A stretch of DNA of 64,000 nt from NCBI GenBank assembly GCA_030144725.1, contig JASKMD010000028.1:4077919-4141918 (forward strand). The letters are read 5' to 3'. The notes under the pieces are model-generated. The model was not told the origin of the DNA, did no database searches, and was given only the letters and a program-made list of their open reading frames with translations. Each line of letters begins with the position of its first letter. Within the stretch, counting starts at the first letter, position 1. This document shows positions 25,501 to 37,161 of the stretch, in pieces. Position numbers and translations under genes: made by a program. Source of the stretch: Haematococcus lacustris (Eukaryota; Chlorophyta; Chlorophyceae; Chlamydomonadales; Haematococcaceae).

Positions 25501-28500
25501 CACCACAGTCAGCTGAGACAGCTGCACAGCCACCTACACCCCCACCCCTTTCCATCCACCCCCAGCAAGTGGCCTTCTGCAGCACCAGTACGCAGCCTGA
25601 GCAGCAGCCGTGCAAAGAGCAGCAGCAGCTCCAGCAGCACGACAGCCAGCCGCAGCCGCCACAGCAACAGCAGCGTGCGGCTGAGCCAGGCGTCCTGCTG
25701 ACTGGTAGGGGCCCTGACCCGCGCCTCCCCACTGCCCCTGCACCTGCCTCCTGGTCAGGTCCTGCAGTCACAGGAGCTCTGCCCACCTGGCTGCCAGCAC
25801 CTGCTGCTGCAGCGTCCAAGCCAAGCACACACACCCTGCGCCCCTGGCCACCAGGCCAGCTTTCCAACAGCCTGAGGGTAGGGATGGAGGGTAGGGATGG
25901 CTGCACTGCCAGCACTGCCCACACTGCTTGGCCTGTGTCACACCCCCTCACCCTCGCCCTGGACCCCATCACACCACGGCCACTCCTGCAGCTTACGCCA
26001 GCAGAAGCAGCACCAGCGCCAGCTGCAGTGGCAGAAGCTCCAGAGGCAGCACCATCAGCAGCACCAGTGGCAGCAGTGGCAGCACCACCGGTAGCAGCAA
26101 CAGCACTATCAGCAGCACCATTACCACCATTACCACCAGCAGCAGCAGCAGTGGCACCTGTGGCAGCAGCTCCAGTAGCAGCAGCAGCAGTGGCAGTGGC
26201 TCCAGTGACAGCAGCACCAGCATCAACTGCGCCTCTCACACCACCGAGACCAGAGTCAGCCACAGGAGCTCTGCCCGCCTGGCTGCCAGCACCTGCTGCT
26301 GCAGCGTCCCCCACGCCACTAGGAGCGGCACCGGCTGCAGCTGTGGCGGCACAACCTGCTGCAGCAACAGCAGCAAGGCCTCTGATGCGTGGATCAGCCA
26401 TGGCCAGGCCGCCCGGCACGCCATCGCCAGCCACCCCAGCAGTGGCCACCAGACCCTCAGCACCCACACCAGCAGCAGCAGCCAGAGCTGCTGCCGGAAC
26501 CCCGCCCCCTCCGGCCCCCAGCCTCCAGGGTACAACCCCTGAGTACGCCGCCATGCTGCTGTCCGGCCTGGACCTGCTGGGCTGGCCCCCCTCCAGGCCC
26601 CTGGTCGACCTGCTGCTGGCTAGCCTGGCAGCTGGGCCCCCCCCTTCCCCATGCTCCCACCCCTGGCCGCAGGCAGGCCAGGCCCCCCAGGGGGGAGCAG
26701 CACTGGGCAGGCAGGGAGGACCAGCCCCCCTCGTCCCCCCAGCACCTGCTGCCCCCCCCCTGCCCCTGTGCCCCCCCTTGCCCCTCCGCCTGCCGCCCCC
26801 CCAGCTGCACCAGGTGCTGGTCAGCCTCCGGCGGCTGCGAGTACCCCTCACCCCCCTGCACCTGGCCAGCCTGGCTGCCTCCTTTCAGCACCGCCTGTGG
26901 CAGTGCAGCGCAGCGCAGCTGGTGCAGCTGGCCAGGGAGCTGCAGCTGCTGGGCTGGGGCCCGCCACCTGCTGCCCAGGTCCTGCCCAGGTCCTGCCCAG
27001 GTCCAGCTTCCCAGCAGCTTCCTGGAGGGAGGGGGCGGACGCCTGACAGGGTGGCGGAGGCCATTCAGGGCCAGTGCGGGGACGGGCTGGAGTCCCTCAA
27101 GGGGGGCTGCAGGGGGAGGGGGGCGGTATCAGAGCAGCAGGGAGGGGAGGGCCAGCAGGGTGGGCAGGGCAGGCAGGGGCAGCAGACGCAGCAGGGGCAG
27201 CAGGATCAGCAGGGGCAGCAGGATCAGCAGGGGCAGCAGGATCAGCAGGGGCAGCAGGATCAGTGGCACCAGTTCTGCAGTGCCTGGCTGGAGGAGGTCC
27301 ATGCTCGGCGCCACCAGCTCCCGGCCCTACAGACCCTGCAGCTGTTCAAGGTGGGGACCTTGGCACGCCCCCCTGCATGCTCTCCCTCACCACCATGGAC
27401 CTGAGCCTAACCCTGAGCCCCACCCGACCCGAAGGGACCCGACCTGCCTGACCCAATCCGACCTGGCCTGACCTGGCCTGGCCTCACCACTTGCTTAAGC
27501 CTCACTTCACCCCTACCTCCACCCACCCTATCCTCCTGCCCCTCGCTCCTCATTTCTCACCCCTCACCCCTCACCCCTCACCCCTCACCCCTCACCCCTC
27601 ACCCCTCACCCCTCACCCCTCACCCCTCACCCCAGTGGCACCACCCCCTGACCTGACCCCTTGGCCCTTGCCCCCGCCTCACCCCACCCACCCTGACCTG
27701 CCTCCCTCCCCCTAGCCCCCCCCTGCCCCCTCCCACCCTGCAGCTGCTGGCTGCCTGGGGAGTACAGCCAGGCAGCCTCTGGCTCAAGGACCTGCTGGCT
27801 GCCAACCGCAAGGCCCTGCCCAGGTTCAGCCGGACCAAGCTGGTGCAGCTGCTCCAAGGGCTAGGGACGCTGGGGGTGCAGCTGAACCTCTGCCACGGCA
27901 CTGTGAACGAGCACCCTCCTGCAGGAGCCCGCCCCACCACCCACCCAGGGTCTGGCCAAGCCAGCGACCAGGCTGGCAGTCAAGGGGGCGGGCCAGGAGG
28001 CGAGGCGGGCGTGAGGCCAAACACCCGCCCTGGCAGCAGCTTACACAGCAGGCCACAGCAGGCCTTCACAACAGCTGGCACCTCTAGTGCTGGTCTCATT
28101 GGCCGTACAGCTGGCGGCGGCCTGGGTGTTGAAGGCGGTGGCGCCACAGCTGTTTCGACATCAACCATAGCCAACCCACCAGTTGGCAAGCGACCTGCTC
28201 CAGCAGCTGTGGGCCCACACGCCAGCATCACAGCCACTGCCCCAACAGCTGCCAAGCCAACCAGCAGGTGTGTGGTGGAGGGCCAGGCGCCATGGCTGCG
28301 GGCAGTGCTGCGCAGCTTCCAGGCACGCTCCCATCAGGGCCCGCGGGCCAAGAGGCAGCAGCTGGAGAAGCTTGTGCAGGCGCTGGCCAGACTGCGCTGC
28401 CGTGAAGGTGAGGGGCAGCACGGCAGGCTGGGCAGGGCTGGGCTGGGCCAGCTGCGGTGGCAGTTCCACGGAACACCAGGCGTGTGTCTGCCTAGCACCA

Positions 28501-29913
28501 CCAGCAGCACCTAGCAGCACCACAAGCCCGGACTGTAGCGCAGCCACAGGAACCTGCCGCGCCCATGACGCACCACACTAGCAGCAGTGGCAGGCTGCGG
28601 TGGCATGGCAGGCTGGGCTGGGCTGGGCCAGCTGCGGTGGCGGCTGTGGGCACTAGCAGCACCTAGCAGCAGCACTAGCTCAGCCACAGGGAGCATGAGC
28701 GCAAGCTCGATTCCACAGGCAGCGGCAGGCTCCTAGCGGCTGGCTCCCACAGCTATTTTTGAGCAGCACCACTAGCTCGGCCTCCAGCACAGCCCTAGGC
28801 CCCTGCCACACTCTTGAGCAACAGCACTCGCCACAGCGCTTTAGCCATCTGTCACACCTCACACGTAGCCACGGGCAGCATGGGCGCAAGCTCAGTACCC
28901 AGTCGGCAGCGGCAGGCATGAGGCAGCAAAGGCACATCCAAAACAGCAGCAGCAGCAGCAGCAGCAGCAAAGGAAGCAGCAGCAGCAGCGGAAGCAGTGC
29001 CTTTCATCAGGACCATCCAAGATGTCATGATGCTATTGCAGTCGTGCTGTTGCTGCTCTTGCTGCTGTCCGCCCTGCTGCCCTGCTGTGGTTCCTCTCAC
29101 ACTTTCCTGCCAGTGGCGGGCATGGAGGGAGGAGGGTAGCAGTGCGTGTGTGTGTCCCTAGCCGCCTTCCAACCAGAGGTCATGGGGAGGGGAAGTTCGT
29201 CAGCCTGCCAGGCGCCCCTCCCTGCCTTATTGTGTGGAGACCCCCCTTCCTGCCTTCACCCCAGCCTCACACCTGTGCTATCACACCTGCCCCTTCACGG
29301 CAGCATGATCTGACTGAGCCATGATGAGCCTTCCCAGTCATCCACCCTTAGTCGTGTCCCTGTGACACCCATCACAAGATACCATTCGATGGCGATGCCA
29401 TCGCCACCCCCGCACATGCAGGCTAGGCCGCAGGCTGGGCTAGCAGCAGCAGCAGCAGAAGCAGCAGAAATATGGTGCAATGGTCATGCCATCGCCACCC
29501 CCGCTTATGCTGATGCTCACTTACTACACATGCAAGGCTTGCCTCACACCCAGCGGGCGAGGGGGGCCACACCTCAGATGGCGTACACACAGATGGCAGT
29601 AGGTCAGGAGCCTGACAGGGAGCGACCCTCCCTGACTCCCCTGACTTGGACTCCCTGAGCTCTGACTTGGTCCCTGAGCTCTGACTTGGACTCCCTGAGC
29701 CCTGACCCTGAGCCCTGACCCCTTGCCTGGCCTGCCGCAGGGGGCCCCCCCAGTGCTGAGCTGCGCCAGCTGGTGCGCAGCGTGCTGGTGGCCACACAGC
29801 CCGAAGACTGGGCAGGGCCGCAGCATAGCCAGCAGCAGGCCGGGGGGCGCATGTGTGTGGGGTGGTGGTGGGAGGAGCAGGAGGAGTTGGGCAAGGGGGA
29901 GGGAGGGGCCTGA
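20510..29913 (+). CDS. OPR-like organelle-targeted protein, about 2,524 residues
   Basis: Exons by phase: 20510-20629, 20733-27350, 27744-28407, 29741-29913 (7,575 nt, divisible by three; all introns GT-AG). Exon 1 begins MSSQQGWSLPGSATTAG and is rich in Ser, Ala and Arg, like a chloroplast or mitochondrial transit peptide; ATG 20510 is the first in frame. Helical repeat units of octotricopeptide-repeat type are scattered between long Ala/Gln/Pro/Gly-rich linkers: TLVHAAWALGQL (about 22940), ELALLCWSLGQL (about 23885), MLLSGLDLLGWPPS (about 26550), QLVQLARELQLLGWGPP (about 26915), then LQLFK joined over the intron to LLAAWGVQPGSLWLKDLL and KLVQLLQGLGTLGVQL. OPR proteins bind organelle RNAs and control their stability, splicing or translation in Chlamydomonas. 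No RAP domain was seen. The 6.6-kb exon may still hide in-frame introns. The unusual share of homopolymer (16 Ala at 22513-22562) makes parts of the reading uncertain. Confidence 0.7.
22513..22562 (+). repeat. (CTG)n tract coding for polyalanine
   Basis: About 16 uninterrupted triplets, read as GCT, within exon 2 of the OPR-like gene. Confidence 0.9.
27166..27270 (+). repeat. 18-bp coding repeat (QQGQQD)
   Basis: GGGCAGCAGGATCAGCAG-type units in tandem near the end of exon 2, encoding a Gln/Gly/Asp repeat. Confidence 0.9.
27555..27634 (+). repeat. (CACCCCT)n heptamer in an intron
   Basis: About eleven units in the 393-nt intron 27351-27743 of the OPR-like gene. The minus strand is a run of GGGG blocks, able in principle to form a G-quadruplex. 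Confidence 0.9.
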
Positions 29914-30079
29914 CCTGGCGTCCAGTGCAACGCAGTGAGGGCCAGAGGGTGACCAGTCAGAGGGTGCCCAGCTGCCGCCTGATGAGGGCGCCAAGGCTCC
30001 GCCAGGCCCCTCGTGTTGCCACCCCTACCCACCCCAGCCACAGTGGGGGCTTCCACATTTGTGGTGGGTGCAGAGACCA

Positions 30080-30084
30080 TGTAA
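30080..30084 (+). terminator. Candidate poly(A) signal TGTAA
   Basis: TGTAA 167 nt after the stop codon of the OPR-like gene, at a normal distance for green-algal 3' UTRs. Confidence 0.5.
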
Positions 30085-31998
30085 CCCGTAGATTATAGCA
30101 GGTATCATCATCAGCATTGCATAGCCTCGGGGCAAACGAGTTACACGCCAAGCAGGGGGCAGCCAGCCAGGCAACCACCAGCGGCAGTAATGGAGCCAGG
30201 TGCGGCGGCGGCAGCGTAGTTTAGATACTGGAGGACTCGGCGGGCTGGCAAACTGCTGGCAAACTGCTGGCGAATTGCTGGCAAAGCACTGGCGGGCGGG
30301 CTGCGACAAGGGCTGGAGGGGTTTGCTGCGAGGGGTGGGTTCAGCTTGGGCTGGATTGCCTGGCGGGTCAGGGGAAGACGGCATGGCAACGTAGTGATTT
30401 TACATGTCACAGGCGGGGTGAGACATGCCAGTGAGACATGGTATAGCAGCCATGCGTTCACCTAACGGAGTGAGGCATGCGACACCTGTGACCGTCCGAT
30501 GATGGCTTGTAGCTGTAGCACAGCCGTCAGGCTGATTAGCGGGTTGCCACGATTGGCTGATGTGATGATCGCCTGTGCAGCCTTTGACACTTGGCCACAT
30601 TGCCACGCTGACTTCACGCATGGAGTTTCTACTCCTCCCTTATTCGTTTGTATAAGAACAGTTTACATAGAAAACACACTTGCAGGTAATGGGCGTTGAG
30701 TTGCACCGCACGGCCTCTCTAACAAGTGCGTGCACTTACTCCGCAGCAAGCAACAGAATCATATCCACACCTGCTTATTACCAATTTCATCCACGTCTGT
30801 TGCATTATTGCACCAAACCTACATATCCATACCTGTTTGCCACCGACAACCATGCTCATCTGTTGTAGCGGTTGCTACATGCTAACACTACAGACAACCC
30901 TGATTTGCAAAACTGGACAATGACTCAACCAAGGATCGTTCCAGCACACAATTCACCCATTCCCCATGCAGTATATGTTGATTGCATTGTGTACCATTTT
31001 ACTCGACACAGTCACGAGTGCTTGCATTCCTACATAAGGCAATTCGACTCGAGTCATCCATTAGGATGTTGACAACAAGGTAGGGCCCCACCCACTAACA
31101 CTAACACTAACTGGTGAGCTAACACGGCATGGGCCACAACCACTCCATTACCCTCCTCAACCTCAACCAACAAAACATGCATGACATATCTCACTTACAT
31201 CACCTTTCCCCCGTTCCTTATGCGTACAGCTATGGCAGGCTAGGCACGGCTGGTGCAGCTCTGCAAGCCTGGCACTGAGCATACGATATTGGTGCGTTCT
31301 GTAAAATTACATGCACTCCCCAAAACTTCTACCAAATGGATGCATGTAGCATGCACCTGCCCCCATGCAATGTGCTTGTGTGCATGCACCCTGCATTTGC
31401 ATTCCTGGAAAACTTGCTCATTTACTCTTCACTAGCCATACCACTAGCCCTAATGTTGCCTTTGACCCTCACCCTCACCTGACCCATGGCCATTTAGCAT
31501 GCATACCGTACATGGATGTGTAGCCTGCCAGCATGCGTAGTGGCTAGCAAGCAGCAAGCTGTTGTCTCCAAGGGCAAAAGGGTATGGTAGCACAGCTCCT
31601 CCCCCCTGTTGTGCATCGCCTGCTCATGCCTCAGCCTCAGGCTGAGATCAGGGCGCAGGGCTACCTTGACACAGGTTAACAGCGGCATACAGCCCCCTGC
31701 TTGTTCAGAGTCACTGCCTTGGGGCGAATCCGAGGTTGACACAGCCACCCATAGGACCCAGCTGAGCGAGAGGTAGAGGGAGCCGCAGGGCTCTGACCCC
31801 AGACACAAGGCCTGCAGGACTGCGAACCCACATCAGCCTCCCCACCAGCCTTGCCTGATGCCCCCCTACCCCTCTGCTGCTTCCACCCCATTCACCCCAT
31901 CCCTGTGCTAGCTCTACCACCCACCACTCTCTCTCTCTCCCTATGCTCCCTCGCACACCCGTCTCACACATCTCACGCATCTCCGGCCAAGACTGACG
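30085..31998. other. Intergenic, no gene recognised
   Basis: Lies between the tails of two converging genes. A small repeat of GGCAAACTGCT (about 30246-30296) is present. Minus-strand TGTAA occurs at 31307-31311, a weak candidate poly(A) signal for the LRR gene about 690 nt past its stop. Confidence 0.5.
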
Positions 31999-34900
31999 TC
32001 AGTCTGAAAACCACTGCTGCTCAACAGGCCGGGAGGCAGCAGCCCGCAGCACCCTTGACGGCTGCCTAACTGTCACAACCACCCGGGGCAGCGCCAGCTT
32101 GAACACCTCCAGCAGCTCCGCATTGCACTCAGTGCTGCTCAGCCTCAACTGAGTGAGGTGTGGTAGGCCCACCCAGGCCGCCACCCCCCAGAAGCTGTCC
32201 TGCAGCTGGCAGAGCTCAAGGGTGAGAGACTCCAGCCTTGGGCCCAGCGCTGCGCCCAGGCAGGCCACCCCTGCGGCATTGAGGCTCACCCCGGACACCA
32301 CCAGCTGGGTCACGTGGGGCAGCAGGGGTGCCAGGGCACTCATCATCCTGCTGCTCTCCCCTGCAGCACACCACAGCCCCCCAGAGGGCTGCAGCAGGGA
32401 GAACAGGCCCTGAGGCACGGTCATGACGCGGCAGCGGCCCGGCTGCAGCAGGTTGTCTAGGGAGGCGGTCAGCAGGTCAGCGGGCAGGTCGGAGGGGGGC
32501 AGCTGGATGCCCAGGACATCCAGGGGCTGTGTCAGGCTGTGTAGCGGCAGCCAGTGGATGGCCGCAGCGTTGACGTTGGTGACGCCAGACGACTGCCCCA
32601 GGGCCAGGGACAAGCCACGCACGGTATGTGGCACAAAGGCCAGTGACAGCCAGGAGCAGGGCCGCTGCAGCATCAGGCCTGGCAGGCTGGCAGGGCAGGT
32701 GAGGCGCAGGTGGGTGACGGAGGGCTGAGCCAGCAGCTGCTGCAGGTCCCCTGGCTGCAGGTCAGGGGTGAAGTCTATGGAGGTCAGGGCGGTCAGGGGG
32801 GCGATGAGGGCACTCAGGTGCACGGGGGGGCCCAGGGCTAGCTGGTCCACCAGCCGCCAGCTGAGGTGGCGCAGGGCAGTGCAGGCAGCCACCACTGGTA
32901 CCAGGGCTGGAGGCAGGCAGCGGTGAGCAGAGGCTTGTGAGTGCAGGTGACACAGTGACAGGTGGGCAAGGAGCCTGGAGGAGACAGGTAAGCAGCAGAC
33001 CCAGCCCCCCTCCTCCCCCTCCTACTGCTGCTCCTCCTCCCGCTTCTCCTCCCCCTCTTCCTCTCCCTTCCCCTCCCCCTCCCGCTCCCTTCCCCTCACC
33101 TGCAGACTCCACCACGTCCCCCCCTAGCCTGAGGCTGGTGAGCAGGTGCTGCAGGCAGGTGAGGGCCCGCAGCTGCAGGCCGTCATGCACCACCAGGGTC
33201 AGGTCGCGCAGGGAGGTCAGCGTGGTCAGCCCCAGCAGCAGGCGGCTAGTCACCAGCGGGGTGTGCTGCTCTGCCCGCCTCCTGCCTGAGGAGCAGCCGG
33301 GGACAATGGCAGGGGGCGACTGGTCCATCAGCGACAGCTGCTGCAGGGAGGTCAGCAGGGGGAGGTAGGCCAGTGGGGGCACTGGCTGGGAGGTGGAGGG
33401 GCTGAAGGGGGCGGAGTGTGGCTGGGCGGTGTCCGGGGAACAAGGGAAGGAAGATGTGGATCCTGGGGGGAGGGGGACGGGGAGGGGGAGGGCAGAAGGG
33501 GGGAGGGGGAGGGCAGGAGGGGGATGGGGGGGGAGGCAGGAGGGGGATGGGGGGGGGGGGCAGGAGGGGGAGGGGGAGGGGGCCCAGCAGGGTCATATTG
33601 GGGGGGCCAGAGATTGCCTGGCCAGCTGCAGGGCTCAAGTGAGCTGCGCCTGTGGCCAGCTGCTGCCAGGGAGCGCCCACTGCACCCACCATGACCCTCT
33701 CACTTCCCCCCGCCCCTCTTATCTCTGCTGCCCCTGCTGACACCTTCCCTAGGCCCGGCCAAGCCCCGAATTCCGGCCCCCCTTGCCAGCGACCTTGCTC
33801 AAGACCCCAGGCCCCCTGCACTGGCCCCCCCTGGCTGCCACCTGCTGCTGCTCCCCCCAGGCCCACCTGGGGCGTAGCATGCACTGCACCCCCCTGACGC
33901 GACTGACCCAGGCCCCAGGCAGTGCCGTCCAGCAGAGGAAGCCCAGCCTGCCCAAGCCAGTCTCCGCCCCCACCCTCACTGCTGCCCCTGATGCTGGTGG
34001 TAACCCCCTCACCGAGGACTGCTTGCATGCAGTCAGCTGCTGGGTAACTAGGAGCTGCCAGGTCAGTTATGACGGATGGGAAGTGCACGAGGGGTGGGGG
34101 ATGTCTGGCTGCCCCTGCACCCAAGCCAGAAGTGCCGTGCTCCTTGCTGCTGTTTTCTCTTCTGTTGCTGTTGTTGCTGCTACTGTTGTTGCTGTCGCTG
34201 CTGCTGCTGCCAGACGCCCTGCGGCTCCTGTTGGGTGTGTTGGTGGGCATCCTGGTGCGGGAGCGGCGGTCGCCCCGCTTGCTGCTCTGGCTACTAGGGC
34301 TGCAGGAGGAGGTGGAGGGGGTGGGGGAGGGCCCAGCCCCTGACATACCGCAGCCTGCTAGAGTGAGATGTGTGAGCTGACACGCAAGCAGGGGTATGCA
34401 GGGCAGCAGCCCCTGCAGCCCCCATTGCACCTTGTGCAGGGTCAAATGGGTTATGTAAGGCAGGCTGCGGCCCAGCTGACCTGCTACATTGTCGAATAAC
34501 ACCAGGTTCTGCAAAGCAAACATACAACCCCGGGGTGGTGATCAGGAAGGGGTGCGGAGCTGGGGCCAAGAGCGACATTAGCCAGGGTCAGCCAGTATCA
34601 GCCAGGGCTCAAGTCAACGTTGCTGAGTGAGCCGACGGTCCATCCTCCCGCCCCTTGCCTCTGTCTTGCTCACCTTCAACATCAAAGTCTGCACGGCGAC
34701 CCATGGCCCCGCGGTGGTGCTGCGCCAGATAATTGTGCGGCATATCTCGCTGCCCCCCTGCTGTCCGTCGATGCACAAGCTGACTGGCTGGTATGTCCTG
34801 GCAGCAGCCAGCCTCAAGAGCACCGCGACGGCTTTCGTTCGCGGTCCCTTGGACACCCGTAGTGTTACTTTCTGTGCGTGGCGCAGTGCCGCGTTCCGAA

Positions 34901-35084
34901 GCGTGCGACAGGTCTGAAATACTGCTAGTCGGTCCGCGGCTGTCCCAAGCGTGCGCCACAAACGACCGAGGTCCGTGACCGGCAAGCTGCGCAGGATGTC
35001 AGGAAATCCCCCAACAATGAAGTCCTCAGGATCGGCAGAGAGTGGGGCGCCTGTACTTCTTTCAGGAGCGTGAGATGTGTTCAT
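31999..35084 (-). CDS. Leucine-rich-repeat protein, possibly with an F-box-like start, 586 residues
   Basis: Exons by phase: 35084-34674, 34508-34349, 33381-33100, 32906-31999 (1,761 nt including the stop; all junctions GT-AG and phase-consistent). The N-terminal exon has LPVTDLGRLWRTL and FQTCRTLRNAAL, which resembles the degenerate F-box-like start seen in large algal LRR families, though this is not certain. LRR units run across the junctions: LMLK joined to NLVLFDNVAG, ITHLTLHKV, LTHLTLAGC, LTSLQQLSLMD, LTSLRDLTLVV, VTHLRLTCPA, VTQLVVSGVSL, LESLTLELCQL and LTQLRLSSTE. LRR proteins are protein-binding scaffolds; if the F-box is real it would recruit substrates for ubiquitination. No membrane segment or signal peptide is seen. 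Intron 2 (33382-34348) contains a G-rich tract at 33470-33590. Confidence 0.75.
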
Positions 35085-35246
35085 AAGCAAGTACTGAGGA
35101 CGCGAGGGTGGCGCTTAAAACTTATACTCGCGATATTTCCCATGCTGGCAATTCCAGGTTTCGCAACGTTGACCCAGTAAACATATGACGGCCAAACATG
35201 TGCACACTGCATGCTAATGCTAATGCGTCTTTCATATGTGCCCCCA

Positions 35247-35746
35247 NNNNNNNNNNNNNNNNNNNNNNNNNNNNNNNNNNNNNNNNNNNNNNNNNNNNNN
35301 NNNNNNNNNNNNNNNNNNNNNNNNNNNNNNNNNNNNNNNNNNNNNNNNNNNNNNNNNNNNNNNNNNNNNNNNNNNNNNNNNNNNNNNNNNNNNNNNNNNN
35401 NNNNNNNNNNNNNNNNNNNNNNNNNNNNNNNNNNNNNNNNNNNNNNNNNNNNNNNNNNNNNNNNNNNNNNNNNNNNNNNNNNNNNNNNNNNNNNNNNNNN
35501 NNNNNNNNNNNNNNNNNNNNNNNNNNNNNNNNNNNNNNNNNNNNNNNNNNNNNNNNNNNNNNNNNNNNNNNNNNNNNNNNNNNNNNNNNNNNNNNNNNNN
35601 NNNNNNNNNNNNNNNNNNNNNNNNNNNNNNNNNNNNNNNNNNNNNNNNNNNNNNNNNNNNNNNNNNNNNNNNNNNNNNNNNNNNNNNNNNNNNNNNNNNN
35701 NNNNNNNNNNNNNNNNNNNNNNNNNNNNNNNNNNNNNNNNNNNNNN
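35247..35746. other. Assembly gap, 500 N
   Basis: Exactly 500 unknown bases; probably a placeholder length, so the real distance across it is unknown. Confidence 0.99.
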
Positions 35747-37161
35747 AGCAGAGGCGTCGAGGGCGCAGAATACTTGGTCGGGAAGGTGCACGCGTCAGGA
35801 GAGGTGGCGGCGGGGGGTCGGCTGGGGCGAGCTGGCGCTGCAGCGCGACTACCTGCGGCTGTGGCTGTTGCTGGCGGGAGTGGACCCCGACGCGCCGGCA
35901 CCCTCTGGCGTCGCGGTAGCGCCGTCCCGGAGGTAAGGCAGCGCGCTGGGTTGCTGCGCCCTGAGTGTCCTCAGCACCTGTGAACATCACGTAGGCATCG
36001 GCTCCGATGTCGGCGTGGGCACGTTGGCACGTAGTCGATGCCACTCTCAAGTTGCATTTATCTATTATTTTCTTACCTCGCCATGTGCCTTAGTTCAAAT
36101 CGAACCCGCAGCGAGGCACTCACCCACATTCTCCCTGCGTCCCTGCGCACTGGCCTGGTGCTTCAATGACTCCGCAGCACGCCTACATCCTCGCCATATT
36201 GTGTGCACTTGCCACTGGGCGCGGTGTGCGCAGCGCCCCACAGTCTCGCCTCCTGTCCAAGGTTCGCGAGGGAGTCGCGGTCGCGGCCGGCTGGGCGAGG
36301 CGCTGCGGAGCCGCGGAACCCCGGTGAGGGCGCGCTGGGCGGCCATGACCCACACGCTCGAGGTGTGCGGAATGGCCTGGCAGCTGCGATCCGGGATCTC
36401 TGTTGCGCGCATCGGGTTTTTTCCTTCCAACCAAATTTATGGGCAAAGGCGTGAGTAAGTTTGGCCAAGCTCGTCCCCAAATCTCAGGCCCCACTGCATG
36501 CCTAGCTCTACACCAGCCCAAAGACCAGACCCCGCTAACGTTCAAGCACCTGACGAAAACAGGAACCCTGCCACAGCCTGGTGAACAAGGTGGTGGCTTG
36601 GCTCAACCCACCAGGCGTTGGGCTACTCAGCCGTCCTCCTCCCCTCTACGGGGTCAGGGTTTGTAAACCGAGCAGCTGTGGAGAATCGTGAAGGGCACAG
36701 AGTGTACATGCATGGCTGTGGTGAAGTGTAAAGTGTGAAGTGTGAAGGTTATAGAGGGCAGCTGCGGGCTCATGCGCCCTCCAGGGGGCTGGGTCTTGTC
36801 ATGCCCAGCAGCTGTGTGGTGGAGGCCTGTGCAGCGTGAAGGGCGCAGTAGGCAGGTGTGGGGTCGTGCATGGCCACCAGCACTGGCCCCTTCCATCAGC
36901 ACTGCCAGCGCTGCCACTGGCCCTGAGCGAGGCTGGCCCTATGATGGAGAGCTGTGAATGGTGGGAAAGGCAGCTGTGGGCGTATGCATGTCCACCAGCT
37001 CTGGCCCCCTCCCCCAGAGCTGCCACCAGCCGCGTGCTGCGCTGCCCTGAGCCACGCGAGGCCTTGTGCTCAGCCAGGGTTGTTTGCGCTGGTAGCTGTG
37101 GTGAAGCTGCTCCCAGGTCAGGTCATGAGTGTGAGCGTCACTCGTCATGGTGCATGTGCAG
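35747..37161. other. Unresolved region, possible exon next to the gap
   Basis: A plus-strand frame 35747-35935 reads GELALQRDYLRLWLLLAGVDPDAP and ends near a donor-like GGAGGTAAGG; it may be an exon whose start is in the gap. From 36670 to 37060 there are degenerate repeats around CAGCTGTGGGCG and CACCAGC(A/T)CTGGCCCC. Upstream exons of the gene starting at 37162 may be here but were not identified. Confidence 0.3.

Noticed and set aside
25358..26851. 497-codon minus-strand ORF, Ala/Gly-rich
   Set aside because: Antisense shadow of the OPR-like exon; GC-rich third positions leave the opposite frame open.
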